Shown here: in pieces, positions 32,683-43,390 of the stretch
Position numbering within the stretch: the stretch's first letter is position 1
Layout: each line of letters starts with the position of its first letter
Source of the DNA: Pteria penguin
Taxonomy: Eukaryota > Mollusca > Bivalvia > Pterioida > Pteriidae
Direction of reading: 5' to 3'
Length of the DNA stretch: 64,000 nt
NCBI GenBank assembly: GCA_035048485.1
Contig: CM068587.1
Location: 36,946,816-37,010,815 of the forward strand
Notes under the pieces: generated by a model
Seen by the model: only the letters and a program-made list of their open reading frames with translations
Told to the model about the DNA's origin: nothing
Databases searched by the model: none
Translations under genes and position numbers: made by a program

Positions 32683-32783
32683 ATGGGAATAATCAGAGAC
32701 TTATGTCTCTGGAATAATTTAATTTTAGTAGATCAGTACTAAACAGTCAATTATTCCGGGGACATGCGTCCCTGATTATTCAT
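32683..32783. mobile_element. inverted-repeat element whose arms each hold a palindrome with 7-bp direct repeats
   Basis: Left arm: GAATAAT (32687-32693), cagagacttatgtctctg (32694-32711), GAATAAT (32712-32718). Right arm: ATTATTC (32750-32756), cggggacatgcgtccctg (32757-32774), ATTATTC (32775-32781). The arms are inverted copies of each other, so these two palindromes are probably one event duplicated within a hairpin element. Confidence 0.8.
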
Positions 32784-33363
32784 AAAAAAAAACTCGCATT
32801 ATTAGCAGTATGATTGGATATATCTCCGTTTGCGTTAGGTTTTGTAAAGTAATGTTATCAAGGCAAATGGCAAATAGTCTGTATTTTAGTCATAATTACA
32901 GTCAAGACCGCAAAAATGCATAACAACTTATTAAAGATATAAATGATGAAAAAAGAGATACCAGTAGATAGTGTAATCTGATGCAAGGACTTATAAACAT
33001 GTGTAAAAGTCCTTGGCTGATGATATGAGACTAGGCTGATGATAGCTACCGTAATAGTCACGTGATCAGAAGATGGCCGCGTACGTGTATTACGCGTAGG
33101 AATGGTCTATATCTAAAGTAAACTTTAAAAGTACGAATTCAAGAGATAGGCGGTCACTAAAAGTGATAGTCCGAGTCCGAGTCCGAGTTGAAGAAAAGCC
33201 GAGTTGAGAATTAAATCGCCCACAACTTCCTTAATTTGGCATGTATTGACACCATATTTGAAATAATACATTCAAATATGTGTAAAAAATATATTGACCT
33301 TGTCAAAGTTTGAAAATTTTTAGCATTCTTAAAATTATGGTCGATGTTCCTATTTTCAGGTCA

Positions 33364-33411
33364 CTAAAAGCAGGGACGTATATATCTAGATATATACGTC
33401 CCTGCTAAAAG
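33364..33411. mobile_element. ultra-short palindromic insertion 5 (34 bp) inside a foldback subrepeat
   Basis: CTAAAAG (33364-33370), a perfect 34-bp palindrome starting cagggacgtatatatctaga (33371-33404), CTAAAAG (33405-33411). Sister units read ggtcactaaaactggtag without interruption. Confidence 0.9.
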
Positions 33412-34184
33412 TGGTAGTTGGGAGCCGAGTCGAGAGCCGAGTTGAGATTTTAATTGCCGATCATCTCCTTCATTATAAATGGATTCACATAAAATTAGGA
33501 ATAATATATTCTGATAAACATTGCAATGTACTGATATTATCAAAATTTGAACATTTTGAACATTGTTACGATAATTTATGATTTTCTGATTATCTAGTCA
33601 CTAAAACTGGTAGTCCGAGTCCGAGCTGAGAGCCGAGTTGAAATTTTAACCGCCCATTGTTTCCTTAATTTTATTTGTATTGACGCCAAATTTGGAATGA
33701 TATATCCTGATATATAGTTACATGTAAGAACATTATCAATGTTTGAACTTTTTGAACAATGTTATAATGATCGAACATTTTTCCGAATTTCAGGTCACTA
33801 AAACTGGTAGTCCGAGTCCGAGCTGAGAGCCGAGTTGAAATTTTAATCGCCCACTATTTCCTTAATTTTATTTGCATTGACGTCAAATTTGGAATGATAT
33901 AATCTGATATATAGTTACATGTGAGGACATTATCAAAGTTTGAAAATTTTGAACAATATTATAATAATCGAGCATTTCTCCGAATTTCAGGTCACTAAAA
34001 CTGGTAGTCCGAGCTGAGAGCCGAGTTGAAATTTTAATCGCCCACTATTTCCTGAAAATCTAGATTTAACGGCCCAAAATTCTTCTCCAGTTTTTAAAGG
34101 CAGGAAAATCGACTCAATTTGTCCCGCGGTAAATCTTAGCAGATTGATGATATGCAAAAGAGTTTTCATGTATTTTCTTTCAGG

Positions 34185-34983
34185 GAAGATATTCCAGATA
34201 CTCCTCTTGATCATCAGGGTAGCCAGGAATAGGTTGAATTTAATCACGAATCTTTAAAAGTCGATCACAAGGATACCATCAATGACAATGGTAAACTATG
34301 TGGCGACATTATGAACTATGTCTGTAAAATAGTAAACAATCAATTTAAAATCAGTGGTCTGCAATATACTGGTAGAGTGCCTTTTTTTAAATGACAAAGG
34401 AAAATGGGAGTATGTTTTACAGTTTGATAGTATAGAAACTTCTCCATTAGCTCAAATTCATCATACTGGGAAGAATCACTGGGTTTTATCAATTATGCAC
34501 AATGAAGATGTTTTAGATAGTTTAAGGGGAACTGTAAATGTTCTCACTGCTTCCATGGAGATACAGCTGTCAAAATTATACAAAAAATCAAGAATTGTTA
34601 TTCCATATGTCCAACAACAACAAAATTCTGTTGATTGTGGAGTTTTCGCTCTTGCTTATTTGGTTGTATATTGTGAATATGGTATTGACGGACTATTTGA
34701 TAAAATATTTGATGTCACAGAAATGCCAAACCATTTAATAAGTTGTATTGAAAATAGTTCTTTTTCAGGATTCCCGAGAGTCAACGAAGGTCAACGAGCT
34801 AAAAGACGGCGGCCAACTGTATACGAAATAGAAATGGACTGTGGCGCGTGCATACTGCCGAACATATTTGACAACATGGTGCAGTGTAGCAAGTACCACT
34901 GTAATAGATGGTTTCATGTGTCATGCAGCAGCGTAGAGAACACTATCACTGACAGTTTCGAGTTTAATTGTGATTTTTGTTGA
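34185..34983 (+). pseudogene. ULP1-family (C48) cysteine protease with C-terminal PHD finger, carried by the foldback element
   Basis: The long frame 34354-34983 has the SUMO-protease-like core: GKNHWVLSIM (catalytic His), a following DSL Asp, and QQQQNSVDCGVFALAYL (Gln and catalytic Cys). It is followed by a C4HC3 PHD-like zinc module, DCGACILPN, MVQCSKYHCNRWFHVSC and FNCDFC. An upstream exon probably begins at about 34185 after ttttctttcag (CGDIMNYVCKIVNNQFKISG), but a stop near 34230 and a frame change near 34390 separate it from the long frame. ULP1-type proteases are known passengers of several DNA transposon groups (Mutator-like and KDZ, for example). Here it is the only gene between the arms. 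Catalytic residues look intact. Confidence 0.7.
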
Positions 34984-36097
34984 CTTTTATTCATATGTGA
35001 TTTTGTTGATTTTTATTCATTCATGTATTTCCTGTATGCAAAATGTTGTGTACCTGTGACGACTAAATTAAACGATGTGCGTAATTATATGGTTGTTTAA
35101 TTACCTATGATGTGATTATGTATGTACATGCGCATTTGCTGCTAATTCAATAAATGTTGCCTTGTATGTATTAATTTATATGAATGAATAAATAAAATCA
35201 TTATTCCAGTTAACGTATATGTAATAATATGGTTGTTATAAGCAACATTATAACCATGTATAGCTGTATTTCATGTTGCTTCTAAAATTAATAAAAGTTG
35301 ATGTGACAAGTCTATGTTTTATTCCTGAGATAATAAGGAAGATTTCCCAACTTCCGACTTGGCTTAGTTGATGCATTAAAAGAAAATTATGTGATATGTG
35401 CAGTTGAAAGCTGATTTGAAAGCTGGACGATTAAAATCACAACTCAGCGCTCAGCTCGGACTCGGACTACCAGTTTTAGTGACCTGAAAATCGTAAAATT
35501 CTCCATTGCTATTAGAATGTTCGAAAATTTGAACTTTTGATAATGTCACCACATTTTACTGTATATCAGAACATGTTATTTCAAATCTGGTGTCAATCAA
35601 TGTAAAATTAAGGAAAATGTGGGCGATTAAAATCTAAACTCGGCTCTCAGCTCTGCTACCAACTACCACCTCTAATGACATCCCCCATAATTATTACAAT
35701 GATCGATTTTTTTAAATCTAACAATATCAATATATTTAACTGTATATCAGAATATATCATTCCAATTTTGGCGTCAATCCATATTAAATTAAGGAAACAG
35801 TGAGCAATTAAAATCTCAACTCGACTCTTGACTCGGCTCCCAACTACCACTTTTAGTGACCTGAAAATAGGAAAATCGACCATAATCATAAGAATGCTAA
35901 AAATTTTCAAACTTTGATAATGTCAATATATTTCTACATATATTTGAATATATTATTTCAAATATGGTGTCAATCCATGCCAAATTAAGGAAGTTGTGGG
36001 CGATTTAATTCTTAACTCGGCTTTTCTTCAACTCGGACTACCACTTGTAGTGACCGCCCAAGTTGTTTGCGACAATAATTCAGATTCATACAGGTCG

Positions 36098-36143
36098 GTT
36101 TCAACCAGAGACATACATACACATGTATGTCTCTGGTTTCAAC
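36098..36143. mobile_element. ultra-short palindromic insertion 6 (30 bp) with 8-bp direct repeats
   Basis: GTTTCAAC (36098-36105), insert cagagac...gtctctg (36106-36135), GTTTCAAC (36136-36143). It lies 40 bp outside the foldback element. Confidence 0.8.
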
Positions 36144-36179
36144 CATGTAAACAATAAGACAATCACGTTTCAATTACTG

Positions 36180-37039
36180 ATTTTTTTTTTTTTTTTTTTT
36201 TTTGGCAAAGAACGTATAAACAAGATAGGTCCTTGTTTTTCTTTGTTTTTTCCTTGAAATCAATTTGTTTAATTTAATTCTAAAGAATTTCTTACATATC
36301 GCGTGCCTACGGACATACTGGTAGTAGTTACCGGCTATGACCAGTTACCGGCTACTACTTTTTTTTCTCTTTTGAAACGTGATTTTATGAGATTTTTTTT
36401 CACGTGATTGCCTGCAATACACAGAATACATATGAATTCATGGTTTGAATACCCTTGATAACGTAGTAGCCGGAAACTGGTCTTAATCGGGGACTGATCC
36501 TTAGACGGTATACTTCTACATAAATTCTAAGATTTTATTGTAAGTAAAGGAAAATCCGAAATGACCTATTCTATACATTACTTGTCGAATTAATGACCAC
36601 TACTTTTGTACATTATTCATAAGACATACCCGCTGTGCGAGATACGATTTCAGCTTTCCTTTTTTGCTAAGATAGCATTTCCAAATTAATCACAATAAAA
36701 TAAAAGATATGTTCATTAATTCATATACAAGTAACATTTATTAAGAGCGACAGTGTTCGAACCATTGTAACACATTACCCTTTTAAAGTTAATGCAATTG
36801 CGTATAATATTCTATTTTACTAACGAATAACTTTTAAATGCATTGTTTATAGAGAGTATTTCACATCAAAATATAAGATACATATGTCAAAGTACATTAA
36901 ATTTCATAGACACCTAGCTCCCGTAAGTGGAATATAAATAGGACAATACAAGATTCTGCAACGATGATAACGATTGCGGTGGCCCGCCGCGTATTTGTCT
37001 TCAAGTGCCTGCGGCGATATGACCAACTGCGGTGACCCG
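36180..37039. other. spacer before the satellite
   Basis: Holds a poly-T tract (36180-36204) and an inverted pair, gaccagttaccggctactac (36338-36357) versus gtagtagccggaaactggtc (36465-36484), suggesting a small MITE. No gene is seen. Confidence 0.5.
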
Positions 37040-40026
37040 TGGTACTTGTTCAGTTTTGTGTACTGCAGAGATGTAGATCCTGGTACTTGATCAGTTAGTT
37101 GTACTGCAGAGATGTAGATCCTGGTACTTGATCAGTTAGTTGTACTGCAGAGATGTAGATCCTGGTACTTGTTCAGTTTGGTGTGCTGCAGAGATGTAGA
37201 TCCTGGTACTTGATCAGTTAGTTGTACTGCAGAGATGTAGATCCTGTTCAGTTTGGTGTGCTGCAGAGATGTAGATCCTGATACTTGATCAGTTAGTTGT
37301 ACTGCAGGGATGTAGATCCTGGTACTTGATCAGTTTGGTGTGCTGCAGAGATGTAGATCCTGGTACTTGATCAGTTAGTTATACTGCAGAGATGTAGATC
37401 CTGGTACTTGATCAGTTTGGTGTGCTGCAGAGATGTAGATCCTGATACTTGATCAGTTGGTTGTACTGCAGAGATGTAGATCCTGGTACTTAATCAGTTG
37501 GTTGTACTGCAGAGATGTAGATCCTGGTACTTGATCAGTTTAGTGTGCTGCAGAGATGTAGATCCTGATACTTGATCAGTTAGTTGTACTGCAGAGATGT
37601 AGATCCTGGTACTTGATCAGTTTGGTGTGCTGCAGAGATGCAGATCCTGGTACTTGATCAGTTAGTTGTACTGCAGAGATGTAGATCCTGATACTTGATC
37701 AGTTATTTGTACTGCAGAGATGTAGATCCTGATACTTGATCAGTTAGTTGTACTGCAGAGATGTAGATCCTGGTACTTGATCAGTTAGTTGTACTGCAGA
37801 GATCCTAGTACTTGATCACTTTGGTGTGCTGCAGAGATGTAGATCCTGGTATTTGATCAGTTAGTTGTACTGCAGAGATGTAGATCCTGATACTTGTTCA
37901 GTTTGGTATACTGCAGAGATGTAGATCCTGATACTTGATCAGTTAGTTGTACTGCAGAGATGTAAATCCTGGTACTTGTTCAGTTTGGTGTGCTGCAGAG
38001 ATTTAGATCCTGATACTTGATCAGTTAGTTGTACTGCAGAGATGTAGATCCTGGTACTTGATCAGTTGGTTGTACTGCAGAGATGTAGATCCTGGTACTT
38101 GTTCAGTTTGGTGTACTGCAGAGATGTAGATCCTGGTACTTAATCAGTTGGTTGTACTGCAGAGATGTAGATCCTGGTACTTGATCAGTTAGTTGTACTG
38201 CAGAGATGTAGATCCTGATACTTGATCAGTTAGTTGTACTGCAGAGATGTAGATCCTGATACTTGATCAGTTGGTTGTACTGCAGAGATCCTGGTACTTG
38301 ATCACTTTGGTGGGCTGCAGAGGTGTAGATCCTGGTACTTGAACAGTTGGTTGCACTGCAGAGATGTAGATCCTGGTACTTGTTCAGTTTGGTATACTGC
38401 AAAGATGTAGATCCTGATACTTGATCAGTTAGTTGTACTGCAGAGATGTAAATCCTGGTACTTGTTCAGTTTGGTGTGCTGCAGAGATTTAGATCCTGAT
38501 ACTTGATCAGTTAGTTGTACTGCAGAGATGTAGATCCTGGTACTTGTTCAGTTTGGTGTACTGCAGAGATGTAGATCCTGGTACTTGATCAGGTGGTTGT
38601 ACTGCAGAGATGTAGATCCTGGTACTTGTTCAGTTTGGTTAGGTTGTGCTGCAGAGATGTAGATCCTGATACTTGATCAGTTAGTTGTACTGCAGGGATG
38701 TAGATCCTGGTACTTAATCAGTTAGTTGTACTGCAGTGATGTAGATCCTGATACTTGATCAGTTGGTTGTACTGCAGAGATGTAGATCCTGGTACTTGAT
38801 CAGTTAGTTGTACTGCAGAGATGTAGATCCTGATACTTGTTCAGTTTGGTTTGCTGCAGAGATGTAGATCCTGATACTTGATCAGTTAGTTGTACTGCAG
38901 AGATGTAGATCCTGGTACTTGATCAGTTAGTTGTACTGCAGGGATGTAGATCCTGATACTTAATCAGTTAGTTGTACTGCAGAGATGTAGATCCTGCTAC
39001 TTGATCAGTTGGTTGTACTGCAGAGATGTAGATCCTGGTACTTGATCAGTTGGTTGTACTGCAGAGATGTAGATCCTGGTACTTGATCAGTTGGTTGTAC
39101 TGCAGAGATGTAGATCCTGGTACTTGATCAGTTGGTTGTACTGCAGAAATGTAGATCCTGGTACTTGATCAGTTAGTTGTACTACAGAGATGTAGATCCT
39201 GGTACTTGATCAGTTTGGTGTACTGCAGAGATGTAGATCCTGATACTTGATCAGTTGGTTGTACTGCAGAGATGTAGATCCTGGTACTTGATCAGTTAGT
39301 TGTACTGCAGAGATGTAGATCCTGGTACTTGTTCAGTTTGGTGTGCTGCAGAGATGTAGATCCTGATACTTGATCAGTTAGTTGTACTGCAGAAATGTAG
39401 ATCCTGATACTTGATCAGTTAGTTGTACTGCAGGGATGTAGATCCTGGTACTTAATCAGTTAGTTGTACTGCAGAGATGTAGATCCTGATACGTGATCAG
39501 TTGGTTGTACTGCAGAGATGTAGATCCTGGTACTTGATCAGTTGGTTGTACTGCAGAGATGTAGATCCTGGTACTTGATCAGTTGGTTGTACTGCAGAAA
39601 TGTACATCCTGGTACTTGATCAGTTAGTTGTACTACAGAGATGTAGATCCTGATACTTGATCAGTTGGTTGTACTGCAGAGATGTAGATCCTGATACTTG
39701 ATCAGTTGGTTGTACTGCAGAGATGTAGATCCTGGTACTTGATCAGTTTGGTGTACTACAGAGATGTAGATCCTGATACTTGATCAGTTGGTTTTACTGC
39801 AGAGATGTAGATCCTGGTACTTGATCAGTTAGTTGTATTGCAGAGATGTAGATCTTGGTACTTGATCAGTCGGTTGTACTGCAGAGATGTAGATCCTGGT
39901 ACTTGATCAGTTGGTTGTACTGCAGAGATGTAGATCCTGATACTTGATCAGTTAGTTGTACTGCAGAGATGTAGATCCTGGTACTTGATCAGTTGGTTGT
40001 ACTGCAGAGATGTAGACTCTGGTACA
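37040..40026. repeat. satellite array of 41-bp monomers (about 70 copies)
   Basis: The head-to-tail monomer is 41 bp, with core ctgcagagatgtagatcctg followed by RtacttgWtcagttWgttgta. Nearly every unit has a PstI site (CTGCAG) and most a TGATCA. Two monomer types alternate irregularly (ttgatcagttagttgta and ttgttcagtttggtgtg), and a few units are shortened (near 37800 and 38285). Length divided by period gives about 72 units. It ends just upstream of the tyrosine recombinase remnant. Confidence 0.97.
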
Positions 40027-40128
40027 AAATTGTTTTATTATTATTCTGAACTTAATTAAACTAATTGCTATTTCTTTTTACAAATGTATTTTCAGTATTT
40101 TCTACAGGAAAATGGACTCTGATTAAGC

Positions 40129-41094
40129 ATGACCTCATTGGACAAGATATTAGACTTAGAGAGCTTGCAAAAAAAGTTACCTGAAATATTTCTTCATTCT
40201 AGAGCGAATAATACTGTTAAAAATATAGTTATGGTTTTCAAATTTTTTTGAAATGGTGTGAATCCTTCAATCCTCCTTTATCTGCTTTGCCGGCGTCTGA
40301 ATTACACGTATCACTATATTTAACTCATTTATTTGAGTGTGCTTCTTCTTCTTTTATTGATGAAGCAATTCACTCGATTACATGGATTCACAATGTAGCT
40401 GGTTTAGACCATCCTTGTACTTCTAAGTTTGTAATGCATGTTAAAGAAGGTAGTAAACGACTTTCCAGTCGTCCTGTTAGTAAACAGTTACCCATTTCTC
40501 CAGATATTCTAAAATCCCTGCTAAAATTTTATGAAGATCGTATACCAAATTTACAAGATCTTAGAACAATTGCTATGTGTCTATTGGGATATGCGGGGTT
40601 TTTACGCTCTTCTGAACTCATCAATTTTAAACGTTCTAATGTTGTGTTTTTAGAATCTCATGCTACCTTGTATATTGAGAATAGCAAGACTGACGTTTAT
40701 AATGCTGGAAATACTCTTAATATAAGTAGAACATTTTTACCTACCTGTCCAGTTGCTGCATTAGAAAAATATCCGGCGTTATCTGACATTGATTCTTATT
40801 CTGATGAATACATATCTTTCTCAGAAAGACAACTCTTACAAGTTACGCGTTTCAAATCGTTCGTTGTCATATACTAAAGCTAGAGAAATACTTTTATCTG
40901 CTCTGAAATTTATAGGAGTTGATAGCAAAAACTATGGTCTACATAAACTGCGTTCTGGCGGTGCTACTGCAGCTGCTGCTGGCTTGAACGATAGGGTATT
41001 CAAAAACATGGCCGATGGAAATCCGAAAATGCCAAGGATGGGTATGTGCAAGAAGATTTGTGTCAAAAATTGTCAGTGTCAAAAAATCTAGGTA
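40129..41094 (+). pseudogene. tyrosine recombinase (Crypton/DIRS-like integrase) remnant with frameshifts
   Basis: An ATG at 40129 opens MTSLDKILDLESLQKKLPEI, then the frame shifts near 40230. Next come the SAM-like N-terminal domain (SELHVSLYLTHLFE) and the catalytic core: LLGYAGFLRSSELINFKR (Arg box) and IENSKTDVYNAG (Lys). After a second break near 40815 comes GLHKLRSGGATAAAAGL (His-x-x-Arg box). The last block, HGRWKSENAKDGYV, is in another frame because of a shift in an A-run near 41008, and it lacks the usual following Tyr context in the open frame. At least three frame breaks make it non-functional as assembled. Such proteins occur as Crypton or DIRS-type elements in invertebrates; I cannot choose between them. 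Confidence 0.8.
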
Positions 41095-41201
41095 TTTAGC
41101 TTATAAAAATTCAATTTTCTTAATTTAGCTTTGAAAATCAATGATGCTTGTCTGTAATTAGTAATATTATGTTTCATACTCACTTCTTTATTGTCGAAAA
41201 G

Positions 41202-41983
41202 CTCTCCATAGAGCGCTTCATTCCTAATGAGTTCTTATGTTTATATTATAAATTATTTATGTTCGTTTGAGTGAAATTAGAACATAAATGTATTTATCAT
41301 AGTTTAATAACAGATAAAGCCGGCGTGGCCTAGTGGTATCGCGTCGGAGGCCGGGGTTCGAATCCCGCTCTGGTCATGCCGGCCCGTGTCGTGGTATGCA
41401 AGGCACGTTAAAGATCCCTCACTGCTTCGGGTGGGTCCGTTGCAAAGGTCAAAATTTGTATGCCCCGCATCAGGCAGATGCCGTCACCATATACGTGAAA
41501 TATCCGTGATGTGACTTAAAACAGGAATAAATCAATCAATCAATCATAACAGATAACCTGTTCTTCAGGTTTTCTATTTATAGATCGTAATATCCAATCA
41601 CGTGACGTGATTGGTCATTTGTGAAAAGAATGTTCGAATAGCCATTCGAAGGCTCTTACTCGGTGCGTGCAGTCGCATGTTGTTTCCCGCCCGCCAAAAC
41701 CCTTCAAGTTATTAAGTTTTGTTTATATTAATGCTGTTGTATACACATGTAGTACTGATATGCTTATTAAGATTAAGATATTATTAAGATATGTTTGTAT
41801 TTTCAGATCAATCGATGATCGAAGGCATGGAAATGAAAATTGCCAATTTTGCTATATGTAATATAATGCACATTAAACGCACTCCATAGAGCGCTTCATT
41901 CCTAATGAGTTCTTATGTTTATATTATAAACTATTTATGTTCGTTTTGTTCGTTTGAGTGAAACGAATTAGAACATAAGTAGA
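41202..41983. repeat. pair of 90-100 bp direct repeats flanking about 590 bp
   Basis: ctccatagagcgcttcattc and the following tcctaatgagttcttatg... run from 41204 and again from 41882, ending with 'ttcgtttgagtgaaa..attagaacataa'. The interval contains the SINE at 41318. These could be the ends of an element, possibly the one that carried the tyrosine recombinase. Confidence 0.7.
41307..41556 (+). mobile_element. tRNA-headed SINE with 11-bp target duplication
   Basis: SINE body 41318-41545 between ATAACAGATAA repeats (41307-41317, 41546-41556). A box ggcgtggcctagtggtatcg, B box gggttcgaatccc, tail (aatc)n. Confidence 0.9.
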
Positions 41984-42090
41984 GGTATGGTATGTTTTAA
42001 ACACAGTTTGACTTTATATGATACAACAATACTATTAGGTCTAATTTATGGGTAAAAGGTACATAATTTACTTGTTACTATGCAGTGTGG

Positions 42091-42358
42091 TGGAAATTTC
42101 TACAAGCCGGTGTGGCCTAGTGGATAAGGTGCTCGGCTCGTGGTCGAGAGGTCCCGGGTTCGACTCCCGCCCTGGGCACACAGTTCTTCTGTCCTTCGAA
42201 TAAGACAGTAAAAACCGAGGTCCCGTGTCACGGTAGACGTTGCACGTAAAAGATCCCTCACTGCTTCGGGTGAGCCTGTTGTAAAGGTGCAGGCACCATA
42301 TACGTGAAATAATCGTGGAGTGACGTAAAACAATAATCAATCAATGGAAATTTTCACA
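42091..42358 (+). mobile_element. tRNA-headed SINE with slightly diverged target duplication
   Basis: Body 42105-42344; head aagccggtgtggcctagtgg, B box gggttcgactccc, 3' 'gtgaaataatcgtggagtgacg'. Flanks tggaaatttctaca (42091-42104) and tggaaattttcaca (42345-42358). Confidence 0.88.
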
Positions 42359-42849
42359 GGTTAAGTATGGGGGAAATGTTAGTCAAATGGATTGAAAATA
42401 TATAATATACGATTTGGATTATTAGCCATGGTTGGCTGTAGTGCACAATGCACTGGTCTATATACACTATACATAAATGGGACAATTGTCTTTAATGTCT
42501 CTTTTAAACACATACGAAGTATAGCATAGGCACTAGTGGTCATCGTGATTTAAACAGCATATAAAAAGAGAGGTGGATCACAACCCTGCCCACATTTCTA
42601 TGGATCAGCAAATGTGATCTATCATATGTAGATAAAATGGTCTATTCGTAAATTAAAAGATAAAGCTTTTGTTTGGGGCCAGTATTTAATAGTGGCGGCA
42701 ATAATACTTGTATATGATGCCATGAGCTTTGGGATATATTTCTCAGAACTTACAGGATGGTGTATAAAAATCTTTAGATAACCTTTAAAAGATAGTATAC
42801 ACAGCAGAAAAAAAACCTGCAGGCAGGATTAGGTGCAATTACACCCTAT

Positions 42850-43225
42850 TTAGAATGTTAGACATTCTTGAGCTTCATAACTCTGTCTTGGTGTAGGGCA
42901 CATAACAGATTCCGAGCCACGGCCTCAATGCTGAGCGGAACATCATCCCCTCCTCCCAGCCTTTGAAGTAATTTTGACGACGTGCAGTCGATTATTAGTT
43001 GTAATGCTAAATCCTTATTGTCTAGAATTTCCCTGGCCTGCACGGGCCTACTTTTTCGGGCAGTACAAATTGTATGGCTGCCATGTACTTTTTTTTTCTA
43101 ATATTGGATAGTTTAACACAATGTTAAATGAAATGCTCTCTGTCTTCAGGGCCCTGTTTACATAAAGGACACGTAGGCTCTATTGTATACTGGATAAATT
43201 TACTTCTATTACATTGAAGAAGATA
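42850..43225 (-). pseudogene. LINE reverse transcriptase C-terminal zinc-knuckle remnant
   Basis: The minus strand gives CNRSKFIQYTIEPTCPLC, KQGPEDREHFI and, after a break, REILDNKDLALQLIIDCTSS and EAVARNLLCALHQDRVMKL. The TCPLC...EDREHF block is the usual C-terminal Cys/His module of many non-LTR retrotransposon polyproteins. It is frameshifted near 43090. Confidence 0.65.
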
Positions 43226-43244
43226 TACATGTCATAATTTGGAC

Positions 43245-43390
43245 CTTAAAGCTGGCCTCTCACCATAAAAAGCCGAAATGTTTCGAATTTTTTACGGGAT
43301 CGAGGTCGACATAGGTCAACCCCGCTCCCGTATGTTTTATGAATACTAAATGAACGTCTGACCCAAATGCTCTCGCTTACCATATTAAAG
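43245..43390. repeat. 'aaagctggcctctcacc' MITE, copy 1
   Basis: About 140 bp, running from ccttaaagctggcctctcac through a self-complementary centre (gaggtcgacataggtcaac) to 'ctgacccaaatgc'. Further copies are at 45406-45545 (inverted) and 45668-45805. Confidence 0.8.

Larger units (their letters stand above)
33149..36058. mobile_element. foldback-type DNA element with tandem-repeat terminal arms and a ULP1-PHD gene
   Basis: The ends ggcggtcacta (33149) and tagtgaccgcc (36058) are inverted, and homology runs far inward. The left arm has about five units starting at 33152, 33359, 33596, 33793 and 33990 (period about 197 bp once the insertion at 33371 is removed). The right arm has inverted units ending at 35484, 35681, 35861 and 36055. 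Each unit carries 'ggtcactaaaactggtagtc', 'gagccgagttga' and 'cgcccac'. The central part encodes the ULP1-PHD protein. No transposase was found. Nine-base flanks (caagagata / caagttgtt) agree at only five positions, so the target duplication is unproven. Confidence 0.85.

Noticed and set aside
37040..40026. CRISPR-like array
   Set aside because: The 41-bp units are contiguous with no unique spacers; this is a eukaryotic satellite.
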